Of a stretch of DNA of 64,000 bases, positions 13,401 to 28,400 are shown piece after piece (the first letter of the stretch is position 1; each line of letters starts with the position of its first letter). The stretch is from contig CH002937.1 of the NCBI GenBank assembly GCA_000149265.1, positions 1-64,000 on the forward strand, given 5' to 3'. This stretch comes from Ciona savignyi (lineage: Eukaryota > Chordata > Ascidiacea > Phlebobranchia > Cionidae). A program made the position numbers and the translations under genes. The notes beneath the pieces were generated by a model that saw nothing but the letters and a program-made list of their open reading frames with translations, ran no database searches and was not told the origin of the DNA.

Positions 13401-16400
13401 CATGTGTAAATTCGTGTAAAATCGATAGAAATAAGAGGCGAAGCCTTGAAAAAGAAAGGCTATCACTCCTCGCATTTTTAATATTTCTCCACGATAATCA
13501 CAGAGAATAAAATATAGGGTTTCCTTGATCGAATGAGCCATAGCTGAGGTCTCTACCATTACGCATTGCGGAGAAATCGTTTTTTAGATTTGCACCCATT
13601 TATGTACAGTCGGGATGCCATGTTTTACCACCAACTCGCGATATATGGCGAGTTGGGAGGGAAAGAGTTAATATGATATTACAGCATTCATACGAGGACT
13701 GCCATCAGTCAAGTGTTGGAATTGTTTTATGCATGTAGAATTTAATCCAAATTAAACTTCACATTTTCTCTTTCACCTTTGCTTCGTTATTATCAGATTT
13801 TCTGCGCAAGTTATGCAGTGCCTGACCACTTCCTCTCAGCACAGTCTTTAATGCACGAAGACCCCAATCGTAATGTTGTTGTGGCGTCAGGAGCTCCTTC
13901 GCGAGGTTAAACACGGCAACGAGCTTTCTTCCCAAGGCCTTCCCCTCCCCAAAGCCTTCCGAGAAGAGTATCACCTGCATGATTGAAGTCTTCATGTGTA
14001 TTCTAATTCCAAATGACAAAACTAAAATTTGTTATAGGGATTTGTGTTTTATCAAGAGGAATCGACAAGCTGTTGATCACATGAAGAATCGAGTTTAGTC
14101 GCTTTTCACTGTGTGTTGTCGTACACATGATATCTTTTGTTGTGCAGAACAATTTTAAATAATATTATTTAAATTTGTCATTTTCAAGTAACTTTTAGTG
14201 TAATTTTGTGACCAATACGGACCAATACGATATGTACATAACATCTGTTAGCAAACAATTTATTAGCTTAATTTGTAAGTGAATACGTCTTAAAAATTTT
14301 GAATTGATTACAAGCAAACTTCAAACTTTTTGTGACCTAGATGGATAATCCCAACCTACAACTTTGCTATAATGCTGGAGTCAACCAGTGAATATCACAT
14401 TCAAAAGTCAAAACAAACCTCAGCAATTTGTTCGTTATCAGGTTTCGACATAGCCACTGGCCTAAACAGTTGTTTCAAATTGTCTGGTAGTTTCTGTCTG
14501 CCACCGTAACCTTTGCCTGCTGGGTTCATAGTGATGAATATCCCGGAGTTGGGGTTGATATCCACCTGAGGGCAGTGAAGAGGAATATCAATTGGATATT
14601 TTCTGTGAGTTGTCAATAATTGTCATGAGGTTACAAAAATGCATGAGGCAAAATTATATGTCAAGATGTTAAAGAATGTTACTCAGTTTCAATGTTAAAA
14701 AGAATTCACTTTCTTAAACCGATAATGCGAATAAATGTTGTGCTTTAAATACTGTATTTTTTCATTCACGCTAGTAGAGCTTTAGATATAACTACTTGGA
14801 TTAAGAAACACTTTTTTCTGAGATACTAAGACCGTTTTAGTGTATATTTCGGTCTATGTATCGGTGACATTGACCATTTGGCCACACAATTGCACATGAA
14901 CATATTGTTAAAATAGACCTGCCATACACATGAGGGTCAATACGTGATGCCTTAATGGAAGACTGTAGACATTGTCTGGTTGGAGGTTTACTTGGTGGTT
15001 TATTCACCTGTCTTCCCAACAGTTCAATATTGGAAGCTCTGCTCTTCAATGCAGCCTGAATGACTTGGATGTCCATTGAGACAGTGGATAACACCACTTC
15101 TTCAAGCCGATTAAACTCATCGAAACAACCCCACGCCCCACATTTGACAAGCCCGATAAATATCCGACCCATTGATTTTACGTCGATACCCTGGAAATCA
15201 TGATATTTAGTATAGATTAAAAAAATATGAAAACGAAGAAACCGCCATCGTGACTGAGTATGTTTGGGTTTGTTACTAAAACTAGAATAGAATATATCAA
15301 CTAAATAATAGAAAAACCTCACAATAAATAACCTTAACTCCAGAGGGTGCAATAAGAAAAGTTAAGTCAGGGAGGGTGCTTGACTGCTTTAAACAGTAAA
15401 CACGTTTGGAGAACTAAATTTTCATCATATGCCAATCTGTTTGGGCTAATTTAAATTTAAGTGGCTTACTTTTGTTTAAACAACTTGAAACTATTTGCAA
15501 ACCACTCATCCTTTTAATAGTATTGCCACAATAACAATACCTCAGCACTTGTTTAAACAATATGGTTCTACACACAATACATCTGTTACCTCATCACAAT
15601 TGAACACGAGGACCTGGCGACCGAACAAACCACCCAATGCTTTGACGGATTCAGTTTTTCCGGTTCCAGCCGGTCCATACGGGTTCCCACCCAGCCCCAT
15701 ATGCATGCCTTGAGTCAGGGTGAGGTAACACTTGTCAGTGAGTGGTGTGTGCACAAGTTTGGGAGCGTTACCCTGGTTGGAAAGATGGCAGATTCAGGAA
15801 ACAATGAATAAAAAAGCAGTGAAAAGATGTAACCAACTAATCAGTTATCTTTTCTAGTAGTATGTCTGCTGTTATATAGTTTACAACTACAACACTTTCG
15901 ACCATATTGGTTCTGCCAATCAAGCGTTAGCCGAGATAAACACTCACAAAGATAGTTTGGTTTCATATTGTTTGCGAGCAAAGAAGGCACTTTGTGGGCA
16001 TTGTTACAAACACTAAAGTAGTTTACTCAATGTAGTAGCTCTGGTTGCCCAATAAAAGCCAAGTGGTCAGTATTTTAACCACTGTGTTTTAATGGGGTCT
16101 GCTTTTTTGAGCCTATGTAAACAGAGATGTGCATCCTAGCTTACCCTACCTGGTACTCGAATGTATAATCGAACTGTGCGTCAACCATCCTCATGGAAGC
16201 TGAGTTGTCGGCGTAATATCGAAGCTGCTTCTGCCAGATCCATTCCGCTGAGCTCCGTATGCTCGCCTTGTTCAGTTGCTCCACCACATCTATGTTGTGG
16301 ATTATGTCCAGGATGAGAGACTTCAGCTTTAAGTCCAACACATGGGCCTCTGTGGGACAGCGCAATCCAATGAGAACAGAATCAGTTTGTTTAAAAAATG

Positions 16401-19400
16401 TGCACAATTAGAATAGCCATGAACTTTGTTATCAGTCAGCCAATGTTTAAAATACAAACCAGTTTCTCCAAGTTCTGAAGCATTGATGTAGACAGATGTA
16501 TATGAACGTAACTTCTTCTCCAAGTCTGACCTCAGTTGGGAGAGTTTGTGGTCTCTGATGGAAGCCTCACATTGCTTGGCGAATGCAATTTGTTCCCCAA
16601 GGCAGAGGATCTGTTGGGAGGTTGATATTACAACACATGAGTATAAGCTCTGCCACGCTGTATTTAGATATAATAAATTTAAATAAGTACAAATTCTAAT
16701 GTGAAATGATATTACAAATTTTGGCATTGCATCTCATTGCTTATCAGAATTTGTAATCTCCAGTGCTTAGTGTACCAGAGAATATTACATTCTGTAATTC
16801 AAACATCACACTCTACATTAGATTCGGTAATGCGATGGTAGGTCAAGCCTTGGGCACCAATGAGTTAATCGATGTTTATGTTGTGTGTCAGACTGTCAGT
16901 ACGATCCCTTAGTTATCTGCAAACTAACAATTGAAAGTTTGATTACTTCCCTTCTATACTTCATAGACAGGCATAAAATTTGAATTTCTTCTATAAAATA
17001 ATGGAAATTCGACTTCTAAATACTTCACCTGGGATGGAAACTGTGCCGGATCTTGATTGGTCGCCCTCACATTATTAGAGGTCAATATCCGCAGAGTTTC
17101 CTTCATCTGATCTGACAGATTCATCAACCATTCCTGGGCAACATGGGTTCTTGTAAGCTCATGATTTAAATTCCCACATTCACTCAGATGATGCATATGA
17201 TGCATGGATATTAACTTCAGGGAAACCATAGTTTATTTTGGATATATATTGTTTCTATTCTTTTAATCATAGGCCATATCTGCGATCGCTTAATATAATG
17301 AAGTCAACCACAAATAGTCAGATAACAAAATACACTTACAGCGAGGCGTCCATTTTATGATTATATCACAATTAACCACAGTTTTGCAATATTAACTTGA
17401 ACAGAAATCATCAAAATACCTCGACATCAGCAGTTACATAGACAGGCTGCATTAGAGGCACGATCTCCCCATCCAAACTATTCATCGCCACAATCTGCTT
17501 GTTGCTGTCATCTGTGTTGAACTGGACGGAGTGGATTCCAGCGAACAACTTCTTCAAGTGAGATTGAATGACAGAGGGGTTGGTGGACTGCGAAGATATG
17601 AATTTGTAAGATTAAGATCAAACATAGTGTATTGTTAAGTATTTACCAGGGTGTTTGGTTGCATTGGGTGGTATACTCATGTTTATTAAGAATTTACTGG
17701 GGTGATTGTTTGCATTGGAATGGTATACTCATGTTTATATTCCAGGTTGGGATAACAACAGGTTCAACCACTCATGCTTTGAGTTTTACCAGTCATTTTG
17801 CCAGAAATTTAAGATTTCATTTCATTATTTGAATTTAAAATTGTAATGACCCAGTAAACGCTGGTTGGTTAAGCCAACAATAGTTTCTTGTCTGGTATGG
17901 CCTCAATACATTACCCTCACAATAGACCTGGTTGAACAACTCTCGCACACCCACCTGTCCCAATATCTCCAGCAAATCATCATCACCGATGAAATAGAAC
18001 CTCGGGAACGCGTTTCGCTTCTCCTCCAAATACTCATTGAGTGATCGCTGACACCTCTGTAACTGATCCAGCATGGTGGAGAGCTGGCCACGCAGGCCGG
18101 TGTGTCCCACTATGGACAGCACACGACCATCCCGACCTATGTCTGACATGATAACCCTGGAAAAGAGGGATAAAAATTGAGAAATCATTGTTGAGATAAA
18201 ATATAAGTTTAATTCTAATTTAATACGGGACTGGTAATGTCTTTGTAGTGAAATCGATTTTTCTCTATATCAAGTCGAGCTGAACTGGTATACAACATTG
18301 TTTGTGAAAGTATAGTTTAATTGAGTTTTTTATTATTATATAATATAACATCAGCGATCATTAAATAAGTAACAGATGATGCTAAAGATAATTTAATTAT
18401 GGAGATGGGCTGATTGATATCGTATTGTTTGAAATGAGCTGCTTAAACTTAAACTGCCAGATAACAGACGGTGATTTTAAAATTGGTTCTCTCAATTAGA
18501 TAGTTTTGAGCAAAATTTAAAGGTAAAACAAAATATCAATATTTAAAAGATGAATACCATCGACTCACCTAAAGTCCACATCCACCCTCTCAAATCTAGC
18601 CTGCTCTCTCGGCAGTGCCCCATGCCCAAATATGGGCTCAAGATAGACCCATTTGCGTTGAATAGCGTTGATCTGTCGAAGATGTTCATCGAGATCAACC
18701 AACTTTCGCTCCCACACACCAGCTTTGTCCTCGAATCCCGAGTAATAAGGGGAGTCCTTGAGCGACTGCAGCAAACACTGGTTGTCGCCGACCTGCAGTG
18801 GTGCAACGAGTCGTTCATAATCATGGTGAATTATCCGGTGGTTCCGTACCCGGCTTTACTCACATCATACAACTAATTAAAGTTACTTTACTCACATCAT
18901 ACAATTAATTAAATTATGGCGAAAATTATGGTTCTTAATTGGTTCAAATATTTTTTTAAGCTTCCAATTTCTTGGAATTTCTTGGACGAATTTGGAAATA
19001 AACACCGAATCCAAGTGTGTTTGTTCAAAGTCACAGCACCCACCCAAATACAGTGATATCAGATTAATCAAATCACTAAGCTCTTGGTTTGCATATTCAG
19101 GGGTGGACATGGGGAAACTAATAAAGAGAAGCAGGGATGAAGGGAAACCTAATTTTATAGCGTTTGGTGTAAGAGCAGGGAATAGAGTTAAGTGTAGTAA
19201 GGGGGTAAAGGGTTAAAATTGACGTTTGAGCACAGTAAGAATTAGTGTCCACGGTTTAGTAAGCAGTTTCCTTTCCTCTTTCCCTCATTCTCTCCTGCCT
19301 TTCCTTTTCCTCTTTTTAATGCCCCCATTCACTTATCGTCCATCATGCCAACGATCAATATGTGTAATTCAAACATCACACTCTACATTAGCTCCGGTAA

Positions 19401-22400
19401 TGCGATGGTGGGCCAAGCCTTGGCCACCAAGGTAATCGGATGTTTATGTGTGTGTGAGTACGCTCTCACCTCGTTGAGCAGGTCCTTCCACTCCTTGATG
19501 AGTCGGATGGATTTGTTGGAGCTGTCCTGGTACTCGGTGAATGTGAACACTGCCCCCGCCCCCCACAGTTCAAGTTCGCGCAAAGCTTCACGTATCGACA
19601 CCTCCCCCTGAGCACGACTGTTCAGCTCCTGCAACGAACCTTAATAATTCCCGGGGGATGACTTAGTTGTATAATGTGCTGGAAGAGATGGCAATACTGC
19701 TACGAGTAAATTCAGATAGTTATAGCCAAAAAAACTTTAAATCAAATTGAAAAAACGTCCAAAAAATCTTTTAAACTATTGGTTTTTCAAAAATGTCAAT
19801 AAAATTACCGATAAAAAGGGGCATAAAGACTGCACAGTAAAAAACTATAGAGTTTCATCCAATAAAGCAAAAAAAAAACATTATAAATTCTGATTTCAAT
19901 GATACATAAACCCGGAAGCCCTTAAAGGCCGAAACTTATCGCACTAGAAGTGCTGTCAAATTTTATCGAATCATTTTTAACCGATGTGGTGTTGTGTGGT
20001 TGATGCAAATAAAAGTACACATACCTACCTTTTTTTAAATTAGACAAATAATAATTTTTCAGTCAGTGAATAGTAAAAAGTAGTTAGAATAATTTTTAAT
20101 TGAAAGTGAAATTATAGTATCTTTTTTTGCTTAAACTGATCGAAATTCCATGTATTTGGTACAGATTGGTATTTTGTTTACGTAAATAATTCTTTTTAAT
20201 TTTGGTGGATTTAGTCAGGAAATTGACAAAATAGAAAAATTTGAATTAAGTAATTTAATACAAAATAAACATTCAATTCAATAACTTCACATATTGAGAC
20301 CAAGATGGAACTCTGACCTTGAGTTCTTGGAGTTTTGATGCGATAACAGGAGCGGCGGTGAGGATGTCACGGAATGTCAGTCGCTCGAGCGTGGTGCCAC
20401 GAGGTAGACCGATCAAGCGGAACAGATCCAGCCAGTGGTCATGTGACAAATGTTCACCACGGACATATTTCAAACCGGGCACAATTTCTTGCACAACAAT
20501 GTTAAATTGATTGATTGGATTGCTGGGATTGGAAAGAGTTGGAAATTTCTACCACTGGAAGCTCGAAGCAGTGATAAGATCAAGAAAGAATTAAATGTAA
20601 AAAATTAATAAAATTAAAAAAAAATGTATATTTCCCATGAAAGGAATTAAATGTAAAAAATTAATTAAATAAAAAAAATGGTATATTTCCCATATAAATT
20701 ACATTATATACACATATATACCCATATGCAATATGTGAAAAAGTAAGTTAAAAAACATCCAAAACCAAAATGGTTGAAGTAAATTAAAGCAACAATAAAG
20801 GGATAACAAACCTTGTATACAGCGATATCTTTCTGTAGTTTAACCGACATCATGGTTGGATCTTGTTGTCTCAATCTATCTTCCCATGTGATGAGGAATT
20901 CCTCGAACACATGGGTGTGACCTCTGTTGGGGGTTCTCGGGGTTACACAGGAAGGAGTGAGAATAGTTAGTAAATACTAACAAATAAGGGTTAAGGTTTT
21001 GGGTGTAAATGTCGTGGTTTCATTTATTTTACTAAACTTTGGCTTGCTGGTATAAAAGAAATACTAATGGTATTAATAAAAGGATAATAAACAAATAAGA
21101 AAAAAAAGATAATAAATGATGCTTTTTGCAGAAGTTTTGGCTTCATATATGTTATATTATGGCACCAAATGCACAGAAGATGGAAACAAATATGCGGTGA
21201 AAATCGTTTGGCAGAGGTGCCTATTTTAAATTGCATAGGTACATTAACCACATTACCCACTGTGGTGGAAATTTCGGCATTTTACCTAGTGTTTTCACCG
21301 AAATAACAAAACTACCTGAACGAGATCCAATCTTGCACAGCCATCTCGCCCAAACCACCATGGAAATCCTCATAAAGCAACCATGTGACCTCAAGTCCTT
21401 CCAAATCAACCCTGATCTCTTCTGCCATGGTGAAGTCTGGTTCCGGCAGCTCAAAATGCTTGCAATCCAATCTGTGGACGAACGTATTCACTTGGGATAA
21501 TTCTTTGAGATGGTACCATACATTATCAGTTCGACATGTTGGCTTGTATGACAGTGCATCGACCACCAGCCTAAAGCTTACGTGGTTGAAACCAACCATC
21601 ATATCTATTTAGCTGTGTCCTTGGACAACACACTTAGCAAATGTTGCTTGAACCCACTAATAGGTTGAATCAAAACTACAGCTATGTCTCCAATGTACAA
21701 GAAACACTGCAATAGCTCCAAGAACCCAACTATTAGCAAATAGATAATCTGACGATCCAAAATTATAACGTCGTAGTCCCTTTCACTGGGACTAATATTA
21801 TCCTAAATCAGTGTCTTTTTTATGTCAATTAAACAAAACAATTTTGCTGAAGAAGGATTTACACTGGTAAACACTAACTGATCACATAATAGGCATTTAC
21901 CTTGCTTGGTTAGTGTTTTAAGGTAGTTTTATAATCCACCAATATCATATATTTTTAACTTATAACTTGTACTCACAGCAACTGTTCCTTCATCTGATTT
22001 AATTCAGCAAATTCTTCTTTCCGTTCCTTGATAGCTTTCACTGCATTCGCCAGTCTTTCCTTGTCACCTGATTCGATGACATCATCACCCGGTTTCAACT
22101 GGTTCCATCTGGCTGAGAACTTCTCGAGCTCAGCCAGGAAGGACTCAACACGAGATTCCACCCCAGCTTTCATCACGGAGATCTGATGGAAGATCGATGG
22201 TATGTTGGTGCTCAAGTGCATTATAAACTCAATAATATAAATATCAAATACATCGATTAATATCCAGCATTAGAAGTTATCACATTCAACATATGTTTTA
22301 TCCATATGATTGAGATGTTCCTTTAATTTTAGTAGAACCTATCAAACCATTGGGTTCAGGAAATTTCTGCCAAACTCCATGGCTAAGAATACAACTGACT

Positions 22401-25400
22401 AGTTAGTGACCAGTTTCGATAAACTGCAAACTGAGAAGCGAAACACTAAGTCACCATTTTTTACGGCTGATAATAGGGAGTTTTGTCTCAAAATATATAC
22501 TAACCATGTTAAAGGTTGAAGATTGTTAAAAAGTTATAATTGGCAGTAATGCATGCTGAATAAAGGTGGCTTTGTTAAAATGTTTATGAGGATAAATAGG
22601 TAGCAAGGTGTGCTGTACGTGCCATGTTTCAGAACCGAAATACCGATTTTCAAACAATGCAAGCAACAACGTCAATGTTATTACTGTATTACTATCTTGC
22701 AAATATTATGGATTTGTATCTGTTGTTGTCATCTTTATACAATGTCGTGCTTTTCAAAATATTTATTTAAATTTCGGGTTATATGGTTGGTTTATGTCCA
22801 TAATATCGTGTATGCATTTGAAAATGGCTGATAATAGGGATTTTTGTCTCAGAATATATTAGTAACAATGTGCAAACAAATAAATCAACACTCCACCCCC
22901 CATACACCCACCTGTGCCCGTATTACGTCCTGGTGGCTCTGCATCAGGATATCAAGCGAATCCCACTTGGACCTCAGTGACGACAGGGAAGCCCCCACTC
23001 CCTCCCCGCACATCTTTCGGAGCAACGAGTCCAACTTCTCCGCACCTGCATACCTCACCTGCTGCGCTGGCGTGGCCTCTTTCAACTCGCTGTGTCTGTG
23101 GGGGGGATGATGGTCAGTATATTACAGGATCAAGGTGAAACTACATATCACAGGTTAAGCAATGCAGGCTAAATGCCATCTGATTATCGAATATGAAAAC
23201 TGAGGAGTAGCAAAGTAAGATTGCATACTAGTAGGAGGGGTAGGTCCATGGTGACACTCCACAATATGGAATATAGGCTACATATGGTCCAAAAAGCTGA
23301 ATCACAACAAAAACTGAACAGATGAAATAAACTCTAGTTTGACAGGGAACATAACATAACTGTATTATTATTTTTTGACTTGTATTATTATCTTTTGTTT
23401 AACATAACAGAAAATTGCCTTTATAAAAAAAATTACAGGTAAAGAAACACTTATCCACAGTGATAACTGTAACCCAACTGTGAGCGCAAGCGTTTTCATC
23501 CAGTGTAATTAATGTTGAGAAAATAATTAGGGAAATGGATGATAAGTTTTTACACACTTTGCATTTGCGAGGCCAATTTCTTGTATGGTTTGCGGCATCG
23601 TCTGCAATGAATCGGTGGCAGTTGCCACGAAGTTGCTGAGCTCCTGCACGTCGGTGGTGACTCGCGTACGCAGCGATTCGATCAGCGTGTCGAACAACTT
23701 CTGCAGCTGGTCGTCGATCGCGCTCTTAACAGGCGATGTGGAAACAGTGAGGCAATCCACTTTCTCAGAGGCTGGCAGCTTTTCAATCTCTTTCCCTATG
23801 TTTGGAAGATCATCATGGTAATTAATTTATTTATTTTAATTTTTATTTCATCAAATAGAGAAGATAACAAGTGATAACTATTATAATTAACTTTTTTTAT
23901 GTTAATTTTTCGTTTTTATGGAACCTATGTTGCTGCAAAAGTAATTTTATAAATACAAACTGGACTTAGTTTGTGTTTTGCCATCCATAATAAAAATACA
24001 CAATAATATACTGTTATTGAGCCTAATAACCATAATGAATATATAAGTGAAAGACTTCATTACCTTTATTTGGCAATTTTAATTAAAAAAAGAAAATACA
24101 AATGATCACGAATAAGTCGGTAAAACAGTGGATCACATTACCTTTGAGTTTGACGGTTTTAAAGTTGCGCTCATAATCCTCATACGTCACGCAATGGTTT
24201 GCTACAAGATCCTCGATATCAACTTTGCCCAACACAACCCATTCTTCAAACCGAGTCTTCACACGAGCGAGTCTCCTGCAGATGGTGGTTGGATCGGTTA
24301 AGTAATGATGATGAAGAGTAGTTGAGTTGTTATCAAATAAGCCTAGTTTTGCCTTGTCTAAGGATGTTATATTTGGCTTCGCTTGTGTGTAACTGCAGTT
24401 AAACGGTTTTAGAATGTCAGTTGTAAGGTTGAATCAAAAACCAATGCAAGTAAATTCAATGGATTAACAATGGGTTAGACCAGGGGTCGGCAACCTACGG
24501 CCCGCGGGCCGCATCCGGCCTGCCAAGCAAAATCATCCGGCCCGAGACATCTTACTGAAGTATTATAGAATACGGCCCACTGTGTCATATGCACTCTTAG
24601 ATTTTGATAAATTTTAACAATCTAATGCGGCAATAATAAAAAATGCGGCTGAACGTGTCTATTGAGAATGTGCGTGTGTAGACAAAGAAAATGCTTTTGA
24701 GAGAAAGCAATAAGTGTGTGTGTTTGTTGACATGCGCATTAATTAGTGAGAGTAGAAGCAATCCAATTGTAATATCATGACATTATGACGTCATGACACA
24801 TATTATGACATGTAACAGTATGACACAACATACATCGTTTTTGCTATTTCAAGTGTTTGTATCATGTTTTTTACTAACTAAAGTCCTGTATAATAGATAA
24901 TACTAGGTAGTAAACATATATTTTTCTAATTGATTTTGCAATCTTGAAATGTTATCAAAACGTAGAAAAGTTGATGTGGAGTTGAGAAATTTATTACGGC
25001 CCGCTGAGATAATTTTGAGTTGGGTTTTGGCCCGCGACTATGAAAAGGTTGCCGACCCCTGGGTTAGACAAACATTGTACCAATGTTATATACTATTACT
25101 TGTGGTTGATAATGCACATAAAAAACATGCACATGGCTTCAATAGTGGTAAAGCATTATCACAATAACCTCAGATAGTTCCCATACCCACCAGTTGGTCG
25201 ATTATTGAATAATCTAATCAAGCAGACAAGACTACCAACCTAAACAAGTCCTCTGCTTTGCTGTATATCGTGTAGAAGTTCTCTGCGTTTCTGTCAATCA
25301 TATTTGGAAATACGATTTGCCCAGTTGCAGCTGGATCATCGCCAACTTCTGTCACCCCACGAAACTGACCCGGAATCCCAATAAATCTCTTCATTTCTCG

Positions 25401-28400
25401 GTAGAACTTCGCACGAATTTCCTCGAAGGCAGGTCTGAATTGAAGCCGACCCTGCCTGTTGGTGATGTTGGTTGTTTGGTGTGGTAGGTGAGGCTAGGTC
25501 AAGTGGGGAGCGTAGTTTACCAATATTGATGGAAACAACCAAGAGAGAGGATTGTTCAGAAACTAAAATTTCGTGAGGGTTTAAATTCAACATAGAATTT
25601 AAACAATTATTAATTTTGACTGCGGTCATCATTTAAACTTTGGAAAGACTACGGAAAGAATTGTAGGATAACAACCCTACACAGATCAGCAAAGATACAA
25701 TCATAACCAAAAATAATAATATTGTTCAGCAAAACGAACTGAGATGTTGTACCTGAAGGTCAACTCGACCCTTATTTCCGGCAAATTATGGTTGAGCGCT
25801 TGGAGACCCATTTGGTACTGGTGTTCCAGTGCTTTGTAGATCTGACGGTTCCAGTGGGCTCGCCATGGACGCACCGACGCCTCCTCCCCGGCTGCCTCGC
25901 GCCGCTGGACCTCCGAGATGATCTTACGAACGTCCGAGAGTGAATCCTTCCATTTTTGCTGGTTGCGGAGAAGATCAACGCTCATGAGGCTGTAGATCTG
26001 GAAGAAAGATGCAAGTTAAGTGCTTAAACATGCATCAAGATTTAACGTGTTTGGTGCAATCAACATGGATATTTTACAAGTTACTCTGTTTATAAAGGTG
26101 GCAACAGAGATAACATACTTTTGAGCGTATATTTATTATCTTAAAATTTTGAAACAATTTTTAGTAACTGTGAAACTAAAATAAACCCGAATCATCCAAT
26201 TACCTGCGATTAATAACAGTACTTCTCCACCACAAGGGATAATCCAGTGCATCCTGTCAGCAGAGCAGATCTATATATACCAACGCTCAACCGACTTACC
26301 TTGTCACAAATCACATTATGTTGTTTCCTTAACCTTCTATTCTCTGTGGTCAACTTATCAGCTGCTTGTTGGAGCTTGGTGATGTATTCTTCCAATTCCT
26401 CTGGTCTGTCCCATGTGATGTGGACCCTTCCATCCCCCGATACCTGGGTGTGGGGGGGGTGATGGGATAATTAGTAACTACCCCGGTCTATTAACCATTT
26501 AGTACATGTATGGCCCAGATAGTTACCCGTTATAATTGAAGATATCAACTACACCAAATTGCTAGGACAACTCTCACTATAATAGTATAAGCCACAAGCA
26601 TACACCAACTTAGTGGTGTTTGTCCTGGTGACAACATATGTTGCAAGAAATATTAATGAAGCCAGGTTTTCGACGAGAATTGGTTTTGATTGAAATAAAT
26701 ACTGACTGATTTACGAACATGTTTGTAAAAAGATCAATGCACCCGATTGGACCGGTGACTGCTTGTGTTACGTTATGCCAACGTGGACATGATTTACCAC
26801 AACTTTAATGGGAAAAAGAAACTAACACAATTCTAAAACCACTAAGTTTTCTTTTAATCAAAAACAGCTACTATTTTAAGCATAACATGACAGGTTCTGC
26901 ACATCCCAGCTAACAGCAAGTTTACGCAAGTGTGTTCCAACGATTAAAAGTAAACGAGCAGATTAATATAATCAAGTAGGTATACACTCCAAGCCTACCT
27001 TGCTCCCAGCTTTCGGCTTCTTGATGGTTCGCTCGAAATTAAGTGTTGACTCAAGCATGAGGGGTCGCTGACTTGGAATCATTTGTTGATCGATTGTGTT
27101 GTAGAAATGAGCAACCTGTTCATGCAAGTGGTAGTTTGTATGTGGTTGGGATATTAGAGTTCTGTTTAGGAAATGGAGTCTAAAACACGGGCCGAAGTTA
27201 AATAACTGCACGTCTATAGTAGATTTTACGGGGTATGTCTGGGTTTTCATTATCTACTGGCTTATAACTTTTAATTGACCTAATTAGTTTATTTTTGCTA
27301 TTCATATATAGTAAAATACACCATGGTTTTTATAACAAAAGGAACAGTAACAGACAGCAACATAACAGTCGATGAATAACCCAAATACTAATGTAGCCAC
27401 ATGCTAGACATGGTTAAAAAATAAAAATTTTCGATTCCATTGAGTTGTAGTCAGGCACAATAATACACGTAGGCAAGTGTCCAACCTGCTTAAGCACGAC
27501 AGCGTGTCTGTAGAACTTCTGTGCATGCGCAGCAGCGTGTTGTAGTTTAGATGGCACGCGATGTCCGAGACCAGCCAACTGCCTCACTTCACGTAGCATG
27601 GCCACCGTACCATCGGAGTAATGCACAGTGAGCCTTCCATCTCTGTGGTCGAGCTCCATCACTCGGCTCTTGTTCTGCAAGCTGTCGGGCAGGAATTGGG
27701 AAAAAGGGGAAGATTTGCTTGTTTGCTGTTTACAAATTGTCTCTTATTATAAAAAAGAGACTTTTTTTACAAGTGGCAGTAATTGTTATAAAACGTAGTC
27801 CCACTATAAATGTAGTCCTACACTGGCTGCAATGTTACAGTGTAAATAAAATTAATACAACAAATTTAACAAAAAAACTGATTTAAAATATGTCTTTTAA
27901 ATTGCACATTTCTAAAAAAATTAAAAATAGTGATGTAAAAGCTAAGTTAAAAAAAAGCTTCAGTTTACATTTTTTTGACAAGGGAATGTTTTCTAGGGAA
28001 CTGTTTGATGCAAATGAAATAAGGTTTGACACACAGACATTTTTTTAGAGCTTGACATGTCTCTTCAATTTTCCTTTTATCGTCTTATCTATTCAGGACA
28101 ATAATTGAGTCCGATTTACTCTGTTGAGGTGGTATTACCTTATTGGGTCATTTGGATCATCCAGTGATGACATCATATATCCAGACCAGGACTGGAATTG
28201 CTCCTGTCGGTAACTGTTCATTTCATCTCGGGTTTTCGTACAACCGTCTTTAAACCGGTCGAAACCGGTCAAAGAACCAAGGATGTCAGATGATGACTTT
28301 AGGATTTCCTCCAACTGTTACATCACAGAAGTATTTGTTTATTTAGGAATTTTATAAACAGGGATGGGTTATAACACACATTTGTTATATTTCAATTGGA

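Noticed and set aside
13055..13559. Two open frames of about 80-107 codons inside the piggyBac-like element
   Set aside because: No similarity to transposase motifs that I can recognise; one uses the junk region beside a known TIR element and neither has a DDD-type motif.
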